From Corydoras sp. C115 (Eukaryota > Chordata > Actinopteri > Siluriformes > Callichthyidae): DNA of 64,000 nt. The stretch covers positions 416,001 through 480,000 of the forward strand of contig JAFMOC010000090.1 in the NCBI GenBank assembly GCA_019802505.1, in the 5' to 3' direction. Position 1 is the stretch's first letter. Every line of letters begins with the position of its first letter. Below are positions 48,651 to 60,837 of this stretch, piece after piece. Under the pieces are notes generated by a model that did not search any database, was not told where the DNA came from, and saw only the letters and a program-made list of their open reading frames with translations. Position numbers and translations under genes: made by a program.

Positions 48651-49013
48651 TCATTCATTCATTATCTTCCGCTTTATCCTCTATTAGGGTCGCAGGGGGG
48701 TTCCCCATGCCCATCCAGGGGAGAATGTTTTGGGCGCTGGGCAGATACACCCAGGACAGGGTGCCAATCTATCGCTGGGCACACACACACAGACACGCAC
48801 ACAAACACATTCTATATGGGGCAATTTGGAGAACTCATTTGACTTGATCCATGTTTTTGGACTGTGGGAGGAAACCGGAGAACCCGGAGGAAACCCACGC
48901 GGACACAGGGAGAACATGGAAACTCCACCCAGATGGGGATTCGAACCAGGAATCCCTAGTGCTGAGAGGCGAATGTGCTAACCACTAAGCCACCGTGCTG
49001 CCCTTTTTTTATT
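48651..49013 (-). mobile_element. SINE (DANA/Mermaid type), full length
   Basis: An inverted copy from GAAT tail to head with intact box B. The flanks share TTTTTTTTATTAT as a likely target-site duplication. Confidence 0.85.
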
Positions 49014-49035
49014 ATATTAAAACTAATTAAAGCTG

Positions 49036-49172
49036 TCAGCGATGGATTGGCGCCCTGTCCTGGGTCTATCTGCCCAGCGCTCGAAACGTTCTCCCCTGGA
49101 TGGGCATGGGGAACCCCACCGCGACCCTAATAGAGGATAAAGCGGGAGATAATGAATGAATGAATGAATGAA
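49036..49172 (+). mobile_element. SINE 3' fragment with target-site duplication
   Basis: It starts inside the body (TCAGCGATGGATTGGCGCCC) and runs to the GAAT tail. AATTAAAGCTGT flanks both ends, so the copy inserted already 5'-truncated. Confidence 0.8.
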
Positions 49173-50690
49173 TAATTAAAGCTGTATCTGCAAGAGTTTT
49201 GGGTACCAACAGCAATCTTGGCTTGTATATGGATCCCCAGCATCTCCAGCACTGAGAGGTGGACATGCTAACCACTAAGCCACTGTGCTACCCACATATA
49301 AATAGGTTAGCATGTTTGCCTCTCATTGCTGGGGATCCAGGTTTGAATCTCAAACAGTGTGGATTTTTCATATTCGCTCCGTGTCCCTGTGAGGGGACAC
49401 AGTTCATAAACTTGGATTCAAGGTATATTGTTTTCCTATATTAGTATGTTATATTCCCCTGGATGGATAAGGGTGAGCTTCTGCAAGCCACCCATTCTTT
49501 CACAGATGTTTGTAGAAGCAGTCAGCATTCAAAAGTGTATGATTTATACACATGACTAATATGTAACTAGGTCACCAAACAAACAAACTGATATACGTGA
49601 CTCCCTAATGCTTTTCCTCATAATCAAACAAGTTAAACAAGAGCATTCTGCTTCTAAATGAACTTGTCAGGCCAAAAAATGTACTGTATGTTTTGAAAAG
49701 GGTATTATATAGTACAAAGAATGTATTTTTTTTAATGCTCTGGTATCTGTATAGATGCTAGCAGGGAGCACTGATTTGCATTGTTTAATCATAAGAAATA
49801 ATAACTTTGACGTAAAATTTCATTTAATGTTTCATTTAAGTAGTTTTGTTTTTCACGTATCTTACACTATAGGCACACCAATGTATAGAAACCTGAATAA
49901 TGAGGTTATACATCCTGGAAATAATAAAGGAAAAAAATGTCTTGGATGAGGAGATGGGTCAGTCTTACTGAAAAATAAATCAATATGAGTCAATATGAAT
50001 CATATGCTACCACAAAGTACAATTATTTTAATATAGAGGTCCCATAAGGACAGAAATATATAGTTTGAGATAAATGATCTATTTTGAGATAATCAAATAC
50101 ATTTTTGTGTCTTGTTATTGCAGGTCAGCTTAAATCAGTTTCCATTAGATTCTATTTCGGACCGTGAACTTTCTAATAATGTCAGACAAATATCTTCCTG
50201 TTCTAAAAACTGAAAGTGAATGCAGTATGGTGGCATTCAAGATGGCTGTCAAGTTGGTGACATGGCTTAACATGTTTCATTCACGCATCACGCTTCCCCC
50301 ACTTAAACTGGATCACCGTGTTCACAACCGTTTTCATTTCATATGGGTGTTTCTTTACTTTGAGACTCCCTATATTACGTCCTTTGTTAGAACTGAATAG
50401 ATATACAAAACCCAACTGTGCAAGTAGCATACAGACAGGGCGTTGCATTATAATTGCATTAATAAGAAACATTTTAGAAATTCCATACTGACGAAGATTC
50501 AACACCCATCCATCAATGAGGACAACTTAAAGGTTGCTAACCTCACAAAGAGACAATTAGATGGAATAAAGATTAAGACTTGATTGTTGTAGAGCGACAA
50601 AATAGAAAATCCAAACTTACAGCCATTTATTAATAGCCATCATTACAATGCCACCACACTGGGTTCCTCCTCCACACAGCTACGTAACTG
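49173..50690. other. Upstream region of unit 4
   Basis: It contains a scrap of inverted SINE head at about 49250-49295, a diverged plus-strand SINE relic at about 49300-49400, and AT-rich sequence. No coding exon is seen. Confidence 0.45.
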
Positions 50691-50693
50691 GGA

Positions 50694-50700
50694 TATATAA
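50694..50700 (+). promoter_or_regulatory. TATA box of unit 4 (A4)
   Basis: TATATAA lies 93 bases before the ATG of the A4 first exon. Confidence 0.55.
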
Positions 50701-50786
50701 GATATAAGAGAACATGTAACAGAACAGAATTGTTCCTAACACCTAACAGCTCATTGCAGCAACTCAAGACAGATTTGCTTTTAAGA

Positions 50787-53281
50787 ATGAGTAAAATGAG
50801 TGCAGAAGCAGAGAAAGGTGAGTTTATTAATTCCTTTAAATAGACATATAATTTCAATATTTGTGACCTATATTATCCTATCCAGAAATAACATGTTATT
50901 AGATAACATTTAAAAGGTTAATTTTATTTAATGTTTTGCACACCATCATACATTAAATACTATTAAATACTATTCAATTTTTGCTAATTCAGTTATTTGT
51001 AAATTTGAGTTATATTTATTTAAAAGCCCTGTTTAGATGTTTTTTTCCACAACAACAACAACAATCATATAACATAATATGCAATGAAAATATTTAAATT
51101 TATTTCAAATAAAAAAAAAAGTTTCTGAATATGAACAGGGAAAAAAATAATGTGGCACTTTGTAAAAAGTAAAATTTTACATTTATATGTTCCAATTTGT
51201 ATTGTAATGTTTAAAAAAAAATTGTGTTTTTTTAAGTTTAATACATATTTAAATAAAATAAGAAATCAAAATATAACCTTTTTAATGTTATTGCCGTTTA
51301 CGAAATTCATCAATCCTTTTTCTGTATGAGTTTATCTGCTAATATAAATGATTATAATCATATAATGATAAATGACAAGGTTAGTTACAAAGACTTTTCA
51401 AATGCATCATCAAAAGGATCATCTAAAATGTATTTAAAGTTTTCGTTTTAAGTTGATTTTACTCATAAAATGCATAATATTTAAATTCTACCTCATCAAG
51501 TTCATGTAAATATTTTTTGTTTTGTTTTGACTGTATTTATATTTTTGTAAATGTCAGATTCATATAATACAAGTGTCAATGTCAAATGTGGGAAAAAGGG
51601 GAAGCATGTTGGTGCAGTGATAAGACGATTTTGGGTTCAGTCATGGGTAGGGTGGAAAAAGACTTTTCCGGGATGAGTAGGCATGTCCTCTCTGTACCCT
51701 TGTGGGTTTCTTTTGGGACCTTTATTTTCCACCCACAATTTAAAGACATGCTTTTATATTGTCAAAGTGAATTGTAGATGAAATTGCCACCATTGACTGA
51801 ATTGTTAAGAACAGTTCATGTCAGGCAAATTAGCCTTACTTTACATTTACATTAACATTTGGTCATTTAGCAGATCCTTGTATCCAAAGCGACTTACAAA
51901 TATCCCAACTTAGTTGGGGTCAGAGCAGGGTTGGTAAAGCACACCTGGAGCAATGAGGGTTAAGGGCCTTTATTTGCTCAAAGACCCACATTGTTGACCT
52001 GATATTGGAACCCACAACCTTTTGATTAATATCCCAACATCCTACCCACTGAGCTTCCATGCCCTCAGGTCCGGTCCAAGCAATAAAAAATTATATTATA
52101 TAAAATTATATATATATAAATATATTTTTTCAGAAATATTTCATTATTTACAATGGTACAGTGAGTAATGCTCTCACTTCAGTACAATGTCTGTGTGGAG
52201 TTTGCATGTTCTCGCTGTGCCTTTGTGCAGAAATTCTGCTGATGTCATGCAACAATAGACTGGAGATGTGTCTAAGGTGTTGGCCTACATTTGTTCCGTA
52301 ACTGTTCATTAACCATGGCACGCCCATGAAATACTATTTTTACTTTTTTCTAATTATTCTAATTGGTTATGTACAATACAAACACTCATGATTCTTGTTT
52401 TAATTTATGAAGAAATGGAAAATCATTAACCTCATACACTTGTACACTTGTAATGGTGTACTTGTTCTTCAACAGTGCAAAAAGCAATGGGAGGCAACAC
52501 CACTGATTTACGGATCGTCCTGGTGGGAAAGACAGGAGTGGGGAAAAGTGCTGTAGGAAACACCATCCTAGGAAAAGAAGCTTTTAATTCTGAATTATCC
52601 AGCTCTTCTGTTACTTCACACTCTAAGAAAGTAAAAGAAGTTGTAAATAGGAGAAACGTTGCTGTCATTGACACTCCGGGACTTTTTGACACCACAAAAT
52701 CAAACGACGAAATTGTGAAGGAGATAAAGATGTGTGAGTCTTTGTGCGCACCAGGCCCGCATGTGTTCTTAGTGGTTGTTCAGGTCGGAAGATTTACCAA
52801 AGAAGAGAAAGAAACTGTGGAGATACTTAAAGAGGTCTTTGGTGAAGGTTCCACAGAATATATCATGGTCCTCTTCACACATGGAGATCAGCTGAGAAAA
52901 AAGAATAAGAACATTCACCAATTTGTTCGTGATAGTCCGGACCTGCTGTCGTTTATTCAGACCACAAGTGGACGATACCACGTGTTTAACAACGAGATTA
53001 CGGATCACACCCAAGTTAATGCGTTGTTTGAGCACATAGACCAGCTGATTGTTAAAAATGGTGAAATTTACTTCACTAATTATATTCTACAGTCAGCTGA
53101 GAGGGCTATACAAGAAGAGCAAGCAAGACTTCTGAGAGAAAATAACATGGATGAAAACCAAGCAAGAGAAATGGCAGAAACAAACAACTCATTTCTGAAA
53201 AAAGCTGCTGGTGTTGCCTTAGCTTCTGCTGTTGTAGGTGCAGCTGGTGTAGCAGCATTAAGAGGCTGTGTAGTACAGTAA
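50787..53281 (+). CDS. GIMAP-family GTPase A4, two exons, C-terminal CaaX-like box
   Basis: Exon 1 is 50787-50817 (MSKMSAEAEK plus one base, donor GTGAGT) and exon 2 is 52476-53281 after CTTCAACAG; 278 residues. G1 is GKTGVGKS at 28-35, G3 DTPGLFDT, G4 THGDQL with Asp, and G5 HVFNNEITD, all canonical for the family. The end is a hydrophobic Ala/Gly/Val stretch (AAGVALASAVVGAAGVAAL) followed by RGCVVQ. CVVQ fits a CaaX box with Gln last. AATAAA signals lie at about 53500-53525. It is the most divergent A protein, but its gene layout is identical to A1 and A3. Confidence 0.92.
50818..52475. other. A4 intron with repeat relics
   Basis: It has a diverged SINE relic at about 51595-51780 and a minus-strand SINE-like element at about 51845-52080 (GTATCCAAAGCGACTTACAA, then CACCTGGAGCAATGAGGGTT). 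A further SINE scrap is at about 52155-52320. No exon is seen. Confidence 0.55.
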
Positions 53282-53980
53282 TAATAAGCTACAGCATTTA
53301 AAGCTTTTCCAATTATTAAGAATTAGCTATGATAGTCTTTTAGGTGTTGTGTTTTGCAGGCAGGTCAAAACACAAAATGGGATACATTAACTTTTCTATT
53401 AACTACCTATGAGGTTGTTTTTAATTATACCTTTGTGCACAAAACAAAATACAAAATCTGGGTGGTGTACAGAGAAGAATTTTGTAAATGCCCCCTATTT
53501 CCAAACAATAAAAAGTAAAATAAATGCATGAATAGAAAACATACAAATATTTTAAATGTTTACATATTCAAACACAGGGTTAATTTTTTTATTTTATTTG
53601 TATCTAAATGTTTTTACCGCTATGTAACACAATAGTTGACACTTGCTTTAATTAATTATTCTCTAAAAGTTAAGGTGATTTTACCCAATATAGTTATTCA
53701 GCTTTGTAATCCACATCAGTGATTTGTTTTCATATCTTTGGTGGTTTGTTTCTCATTTATGTAATTTCAATTTTATTATAAAATATCATAAATATTGTGA
53801 AATATCAATAATAAAAAATATAACATAAAGCAAGTGTAACATTTTTTTCATTTTAACATTCAATTATGTTTAATCACAACACAGAAGCCATGTTTTACAA
53901 CAACAAAAGGTATCAGGATCCAATAAGCTACTTTTTCTGTTTTTATCTGTTGTCATTATATCGGAAACAATTTCTTCCAG
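53282..53980. other. A4-B4 spacer
   Basis: A4 3' untranslated region and AT-rich spacer. The frame open from the ATG at 53866 into B4 crosses a strong pyrimidine tract (CTACTTTTTCTGTTTTTATC) and is better read as intron. Confidence 0.5.
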
Positions 53981-54861
53981 GAGCAATGGATTCCCTGAGG
54001 CTGGTGTTGGTTGGCCTTCAGGGTGTCGGGAAGAGCACATCAGGAAACACCATCCTGGGCAGTGAAGAATTTCAGTCTGAGATTAGCTCCAATGCTCTGA
54101 CACTGCAGAGTGAGATTAGAGAAGGTCTGGTCTGTGGAAAGAGTGTGATGGTGGTGGACACTCCCGGACTCTTCAACACAGAGCTCTCGGATTCCGAGGT
54201 GAAGCAGGAGATGGAAAAAGCACTGACTCTCTGTCAGCCAGGACCTCATTGCTTTCTCATCGTCATCCAGCTGGGACGCTTCACAGAGCAGGAGAGAAGA
54301 GTCATGGAGGAGCTACAGAGCATATTGGACTCAAACATGAATCTTTATTCGATGGTACTTTTTACATATGGAGACAAACTAAAAAACAAAACAATAGATG
54401 AGTTCATCAAAAATGACAAGAATTTGCTGGGTCTGATTCACAAATGTGGAGGAAACTTCCATGTGTTTAATAATTCTGACCCAAACAATACAGCTCAGGT
54501 GAGCGAACTGCTGGAGAAAATACAAAATCAGATCAACAAGAGAAAGAAATTAACATTTTATGTGAAAGGAATCAAACCTGAGCAAACTAACTGGAAAAGA
54601 AATATCTGTATATCATTAGTAACAATAGCCCTGTTCGCTGTAATAGCATGTTCCAGAAAGGACATACCAGCTGAGTCGATAAAAAATGTTACCCCTTTAG
54701 AGGTAGCAAAGTCTGTTGTTACCGAAGTTGAAGAGAGTTTGAAGACGAATGTTGAAAATGCTGAAAAAATTCCAGAAAAATTGGTGAACAACAAAATGCT
54801 CATTCCCTTAGCTTTGGGGTTCTTGGCAGGGCTGTGGTTTCTACGAAGAATTGTGAAATAG
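53981..54861 (+). CDS. GIMAP-family GTPase B4 with two C-terminal hydrophobic segments
   Basis: The exon begins at acceptor TTTCTTCCAG in phase 1 (GAMDSLRLVLVG) and encodes about 293 residues. Translation could also start at the Met of GAMDSL or at ATG 53866. G1 is GLQGVGKST, G3 DTPGLFNTEL, G4 TYGDKL and G5 HVFNNSD. A first hydrophobic helix (NICISLVTIALFAVIAC) is followed by an acidic linker longer than in B1 or B3 and a final anchor (MLIPLALGFLAGLWFLRR). Sequence conservation with B1-B3 starts just before this AG and the upstream sequence diverges, which supports an exon border here. AATAAA lies at about 55070. Confidence 0.87.
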
Positions 54862-56388
54862 CTTAAAATAACCCAGAAGTAAAAGGATGCAAAAAGTTAT
54901 CATTGTAATCAGTGACAATATCATCTAAACTACATTTTTTTTTATTTAGATGCCTTTATAAAAGTCAAGAAATCTGCATGTACATATAATAATTTTTATA
55001 CATTCTATTCCTTCATATATATCTTTATATTACTAAAATGGAATTTTTCTATGTGAGTTTTATACTATACAATAAAATGATTTTAGGACCTAACTGCCTC
55101 TACAAGTTTTTGTTTTATTACACAGACTTGTCTTACAATTTTCAGACAGGGACAGGGATTAAATGCCTTCTGCCTGCCCTGTGAAAGAAAGCATTCAGGT
55201 TTATTCTGTAATGGTCTAGATATACTTGTTCTCAGTGTCTCAGATTCTGAAAGAACCTGTAATGAGAAAACAAGATCTGGAAATACTTGTAAGAAAGCGT
55301 GTTGTACTTGTTGGTGAAAAGAAAACACAAGAGTGGGTGGGTCCTAAATGAGCCTCATAATGCTTCAGCTGTGTGGAACTTTTTACTTCTATTTTTCTAA
55401 ATAATTTAATGTAAACACTGTTAACTCACAAAACAGCACAGGAGTCTGGAATAAATGATGTGCTTTTAACGAAAGGGAACCAAAACGTGTGTCTTAGGGT
55501 ACATATAGAAAGGCATTGATAAAAATGCATGAATCCCGATGCAAGTAATGTTATGCCAACCTGCCCTAGACAATGTGACATAAAGGTAGATTCTGGTGTG
55601 TGATGCAGCACAATGAAGGACTCAGTACTTAGCGGGACAAACATAAAACTTAGATATTTCTTATTGTTTTTTCGGTATATGACATCGGGTGAATCTGCAT
55701 TTGAGCCAAATCAAACCCTTGTAGTTGCTGCAGAATGTGACACCGTATGTGAAAACACGACGTTTGATTCGGTTTGTTTGTATATTAAACTTACTTTATC
55801 CTGCAAGTTCTAAAGTAAATGTCAGAGTAATAATTATTAGGTGCATATGCAAATAAAGCCTCAGAAAGTAATTTACTGTTATGGTAGACTAGTGATTGTG
55901 AAGGTTGCTTGAAACGAGAAGAATACACACATCAGAGTGTCAAAAACAATGGCCACTGACCCCCTAGCAGCAACAAAATAGCCAACAGAGAGTAGTAATA
56001 AAAATATATACATTGTCTTGCCTAAAATACACAGACAGTTCTAGTAGATAAGAAAGTGTCTCTTTGTGTTTTCCTTTGTGTGCTTCATCTGTGAAAGAGT
56101 TACTACAAACCTGTTGTCTGGATTTTGTATGATATTTTTATGGTAATTGTGTTACAAATCCCAACATAAACTTGTAATTACACCAAATGCCTAGAAAAAT
56201 ATGTGAAAGAACTAGTCTTACTAGATAGTGGGGAACAAACACTTTATCTACAGTTGAAATATCCCAACCCTTTTCAGGGTTACTAATATAAAACACTTTA
56301 ATATTATTATATTTAATATATATTATAATATTTTGTTATGATAAACATTTCTGATCTGAATAGTTATATCTGTTGTTTGTTTTAATAG
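54862..56388. other. B4-C4 spacer
   Basis: No gene is recognised. A weak possible first exon (ATG CCT AGA AAA ATA T, GTGAAA donor, near 56188) is the only phase-1 candidate I could find, and I do not trust it. Confidence 0.4.
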
Positions 56389-57191
56389 TGCACAATCCGC
56401 TGACTCCTTGTGAAGAGCTCCGAATAGTTCTTCTAGGCAAAACTGGAGTCGGGAAGAGCTCTGTTGGAAACAGCATTCTAAATGAAGAGGTCTTCACATG
56501 TGATCTTTCGGCAGCTTCTGTAACACAATCTTGCTATAAGGTCACTAAGCAAATACATGGAAGAAAGATTTCGGTGATTGACACACCAGGGTTGTTCGAT
56601 CCAAACTACGAAATAAAGGAAACGGTCAACAGAATCAAGATGTGCATTCCCTACTCTGCCCCCGGACCACATGTCTTCCTGGTTGTTGTTCAGCCTGGAA
56701 GATTCACTCAGGAAGACAACAAGACGGTGGAGATTTTCCTAGAAATGTTTGGGGAAGATGCCAGCCGATACACTCTGCTTTTATTCACCCATGGAGACAA
56801 GCTTGGCAAGAAAAGCATTTTTGAATTCACCAGTCAGAGCTCAGATCTATCAAGGATCTTTAATAAGATCAATGAAAAACATCATGTTTTCAACAACGAC
56901 GACATAACTGATCGCACACAGGTGCGCCAGCTGCTTCAAAAAATTGACAGCATGGTGATTGAAAATGGAGGAGGTTACTATACCAACCAGATGCTGTACA
57001 TGGCGGAGTTGGCGATTGAAGAAGAAGAAGCGCGAATCCTAAAGGAAACTAAAGCTTCGATGGAGCTAGTGGGAAGAAATAAGTTAACAGCAAGAGAACA
57101 AGCAGAGAACAATAACAATTATCTTAATATAGTTACAGAGTTTTTGTTTAATCTTCTGCAGAAATATATTTCAAAGAAACTAGGAGTTTAA
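56389..57191 (+). CDS. GIMAP-family GTPase C4 (terminal exon)
   Basis: The exon starts after acceptor TTTTAATAG in phase 1 and encodes about 267 residues beginning VHNPLTPCEELRIVLLG. G1 is GKTGVGKSS. G3 is DTPGLFDPNY, where Pro replaces the Thr seen in C1 and C3. G4 is THGDKL and G5 HVFNNDD. The C-terminal helix is shorter than in C1 and C3 and ends in an amphipathic segment (NYLNIVTEFLFNLLQKYI) and KKLGV. AATAAA lies at about 57223. This is the last GTPase of the array in the window. Confidence 0.88.
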
Positions 57192-60100
57192 ACAGAATGC
57201 AAATGCTTAATGTTCTTTTCTGCATTAATAAAGGGTATTAGGATTGGATATTTTCTTTATACAGTGGTGTCAGGGCTCTAGATGGACTGGTGTGGGACCA
57301 TATTCTGACTCTCTGGGGTGTGTGGAAAATTTGTTTTTAACTCATTATGCATAATGTTGTGCATGTTTTATATTATACCACCATCAATATGTTTCTTGTT
57401 GTCTTTATGTGTCTACTGCTGTGTGTGTGACAGGTAAACTGTAATATTAAACTGGATGTTACAGTTCATGGTGGTGCAATGTATTTTTACATGCCATCTA
57501 TTCCGAGTCAATGATTTCTAAAAGTGCATTTTTAATTACACAGACAGTATGAGCAAAATTTCCATATTGATGTCTAACATGTTTATCTATATAGTGTACA
57601 TTTGCTGAACCAAACGTTGTTTACCAATCAGTAAGCTTAAAGGAGCATTATAATAAATAATTAGTTGATGTCTTATGATTTCTTTTTACTAAACTTTGAT
57701 AAAATTGAGATTTATGTTACATGAAATAAAATCAAAAAATATTTGCTCACACTCAATTCTGTTGTAAATAATTGATGGTACAATTTATTAGTTATCCATT
57801 TTATTGTGCATTTTTGCATTATTGCTCGAATAGCCTTCACTTGTTCAACATCTCAAATGAGCCACACCTGATCACAGACAATGAAGGTCCAACTGCTAAG
57901 GGTGTGAGTACAAAGATGTTAAGCTGTCTACAAATTGTTAGTTGTCACATAATTTTGCAAAGCAAACTGGATATAAATACTGGATATAATAATTAAAAAC
58001 ACAGATTGAAATAACTGATCAAATACAGTCTATAACAGCAGACATAGTTGACAGCAGACAAGAAAATGGCATCTTAAATGTAATTGCATCAGTAGTTGAC
58101 ATTATTTTGTGTTTGTTTCAGAAAATAATAAATCATATTAAAAAATGAAAAGCAGATTGTAATAAAATGACTGAAATGCCTAAGTTTAATTTCCAGTGAC
58201 GTGAATGTTACTTTAAACAATATTCAGTTAAAGGTACGAAGGTGTGTCTACTTTAGAATACAGTACAACAGGTTTAAGTGTGACTGCTGATAACAATACT
58301 GAAAATAAAACTGAATTACCACCCAGACAACAGTCCCAACTGCTGTGCTTTGCTGAACAAGTTTTGTTGATTAGTGCATATTTGTAGTTGGTGAGTAATG
58401 GGGTGTGCACCGTACTTACAATTTCAGTGTTTAAACAGTAACTGACAGGTTTTGTTTTGTGGAAAAATGTGATGCACTTAAATCCAGGCTTTAAACCAAA
58501 AAAACAATATGAAATGCCATAATGTCCACAGGAAGGATTATGATATTTCTAAAGCTGTTTAGTTTTAAACTGTAGACACAAAAATCGAAACCAATCTAAT
58601 TCTGAAATGTTAAGCTATAAATTGTGCAGATGATTTTAAGTTGTGACTGCTGTATGTCAGTGAATATGTGTTATTTTAGAAGCTCAATCTGGCATTTTAT
58701 TTAGTTTGATATGTAAACAAATCAGATTAGAGCAGAAAGTTTCTTATTGTGGGCATATGCACTAATGATGTAACTTTACAAGTGTGTATATCACTGTAAC
58801 ATTGCATCAGTAAATGATCTATGGTTTTGTTGTGATCTTTCTCCTCACCCTGAAGGCAAACCTTTCCTTCTTTTTGACAATGTTTGGTGAGTTAATAGTA
58901 GCGGTTTAAAGGCATATTTAAGTAGTTCTATTCACAGTCAGCATTAATGATGACTATAGAATATAAATCATGATTATAAAGACTGCAATAAACTACAGAA
59001 CAAAACATTATTTTATACAAGGGTGCACAGAATACTTCTCAAAGAAGTATCTGATGGTGTTGCTTGGTGCTGGTGCAAACAATACACAGAATACTTTTGG
59101 TCTGGTTCTCAAAGAATCATCTGATGGTGTTGCTTGGTGCTGGTGCAAACAATGTTCTGTAAATACTTCCTTTATTACTTTCACTTTAAGTCTGGCATTT
59201 CTAGTAATTATTTAATGTAGCTTATTTTTTGGACATGCTGATGAATTGATGGAAATGTTAAAAACTGTGGAAAAAATAAGCTACGTATAAAGTTATAAAA
59301 ACCTCTGGAGCTTGACTACGTATGATACAGTAGCCACATATGTGCATTCCTTTTTTATATACTTTATTTTTCAAAATTTTTACCTTCACTTCTAGAAGAG
59401 TGACAATATGACATGAAATGTGACAACAGTACAAAACAAAGGTTGATTAGCAGGTCCAAAACAGTATTACTTTACATTACAGTGCATTTATATCAGGCAT
59501 TATGGAATTTCGTGAGGTTACTTAGTGCTTCGTTTACCTCTCACATAGTCTCTGTCAAAGAGTAGGTTAGAGTCCATTTTTCACAGTATTTTGAATAAGA
59601 ACTTGTCTTTAATTGTAACATAAATGTGATTTTCACCATCTCGTAGATTTCGTAGACAAATTCAATCCATTTGTTAGGGAATCTTGTGGCTTCAATTTTC
59701 ATTCTTGTGAAATCTATAACAGTGCATTCCTGATTATAGATTTCACAAAATGTTTGAAAGTATCAGTTCATTGATACTGAACTGCAAATAGCAATGGCAC
59801 CTTGACATTCCGTGAGATTGTGATGGTTGGTTTGATTATAGCATTATTACAAGTCTTTTTTATAGATTACACTCTATTTTTTATAAATTATAAATGAACA
59901 TTACAGATTATATAGAACATTAAATAATATCCAATAGGTCAAAGGATTCAATTCATTATAAATCTTGAACATAAAGTAGAAATGAAATACCATTTTTCTC
60001 TTACCTTATACATAGACTTTACATTTAAACATTTACACAAAACAAATAATAATTAAAAAAAATTATGTAAAGATAAAAAATACTAATTGAACAAATCATA

Positions 60101-60287
60101 ATAATGACACAAAAGAACAGAGAGGGAGCATAGGGGGTTGTTGGTTGGCATAATACTGATGTGCAATTATGAAGTGTGCAAATATATAGGAATGTATGTA
60201 TAGGTTGTTTCTTTTTCCCCCTTTCTCTTCTTTTTCTCCTCTTTCTTCTCTCCTTTACTGCCTGCCACGCATTGGTGGAATAAATCA
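57192..60287. other. Intergenic, no gene recognised
   Basis: AT-rich sequence. A tandem duplication of about 75 bases lies at about 59028-59155 (unit containing GATGGTGTTGCTTGGTGCTG). No further cassette relic was detected to about 60 kb. Confidence 0.5.
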
Positions 60288-60642
60288 ATCATTCATTCAT
60301 TCATTCATTATCTCCCGCTTTATCCTCTATTAGGGTCGCGGTGGGGTTCCCCATGCCCATCCAGGGGAGAACATCTCGGGCGCTGGGCAGATAGACCCAG
60401 GACAGGGCGCCAATCCATCGCTGGGTACACACTCACACACTCAAACACACTCTATATGGGGCAATTTAGAGAACTCAATTAACTTGATCCATGTTTTTGG
60501 ACTGTGGGAGGAAACCGGAGAACCCGGAGGAAACCCACGCGGACACGGGGAGAACATGGAAACTCCACCCAGATGGGGATTCGAACCGGGAATCCCTAGC
60601 GCTGAGAGGCGAACGTGCTAACCACTAAGCCACCGTGCCGCC
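60288..60642 (-). mobile_element. SINE (DANA/Mermaid type), full length
   Basis: An inverted, well-preserved copy; ATAAATCAATCA on both sides is the target-site duplication. Confidence 0.88.
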
Positions 60643-60791
60643 ATAAATCAATCAATTGAATAAAAGCACAATCAACAGGAATAGGCTATAATAATCTGCA
60701 GAACTGTTCTTGTAAAAACGTAAAAGCAAACATGTTTGGTACATCAGTGCAGTCAGATTACCATTCAGATTGGCAGCTGGCAGACATGACA

Positions 60792-60837
<46 letters not shown>

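Noticed and set aside
48684..48981. Recurrent open frames (EETGEPGGNPRGHGENMETP type) in several places
   Set aside because: They are six-frame translations of the SINE family.
53866..53980. N-terminal extension of B4 from ATG 53866
   Set aside because: It crosses a long T/C tract typical of an intron end, and conservation with other B genes starts only near the AG at 53979-53980.
55038..55058. Possible C4 first exon with a GTGAGT donor
   Set aside because: The donor is phase 0 relative to its ATG, while the C4 acceptor requires phase 1.
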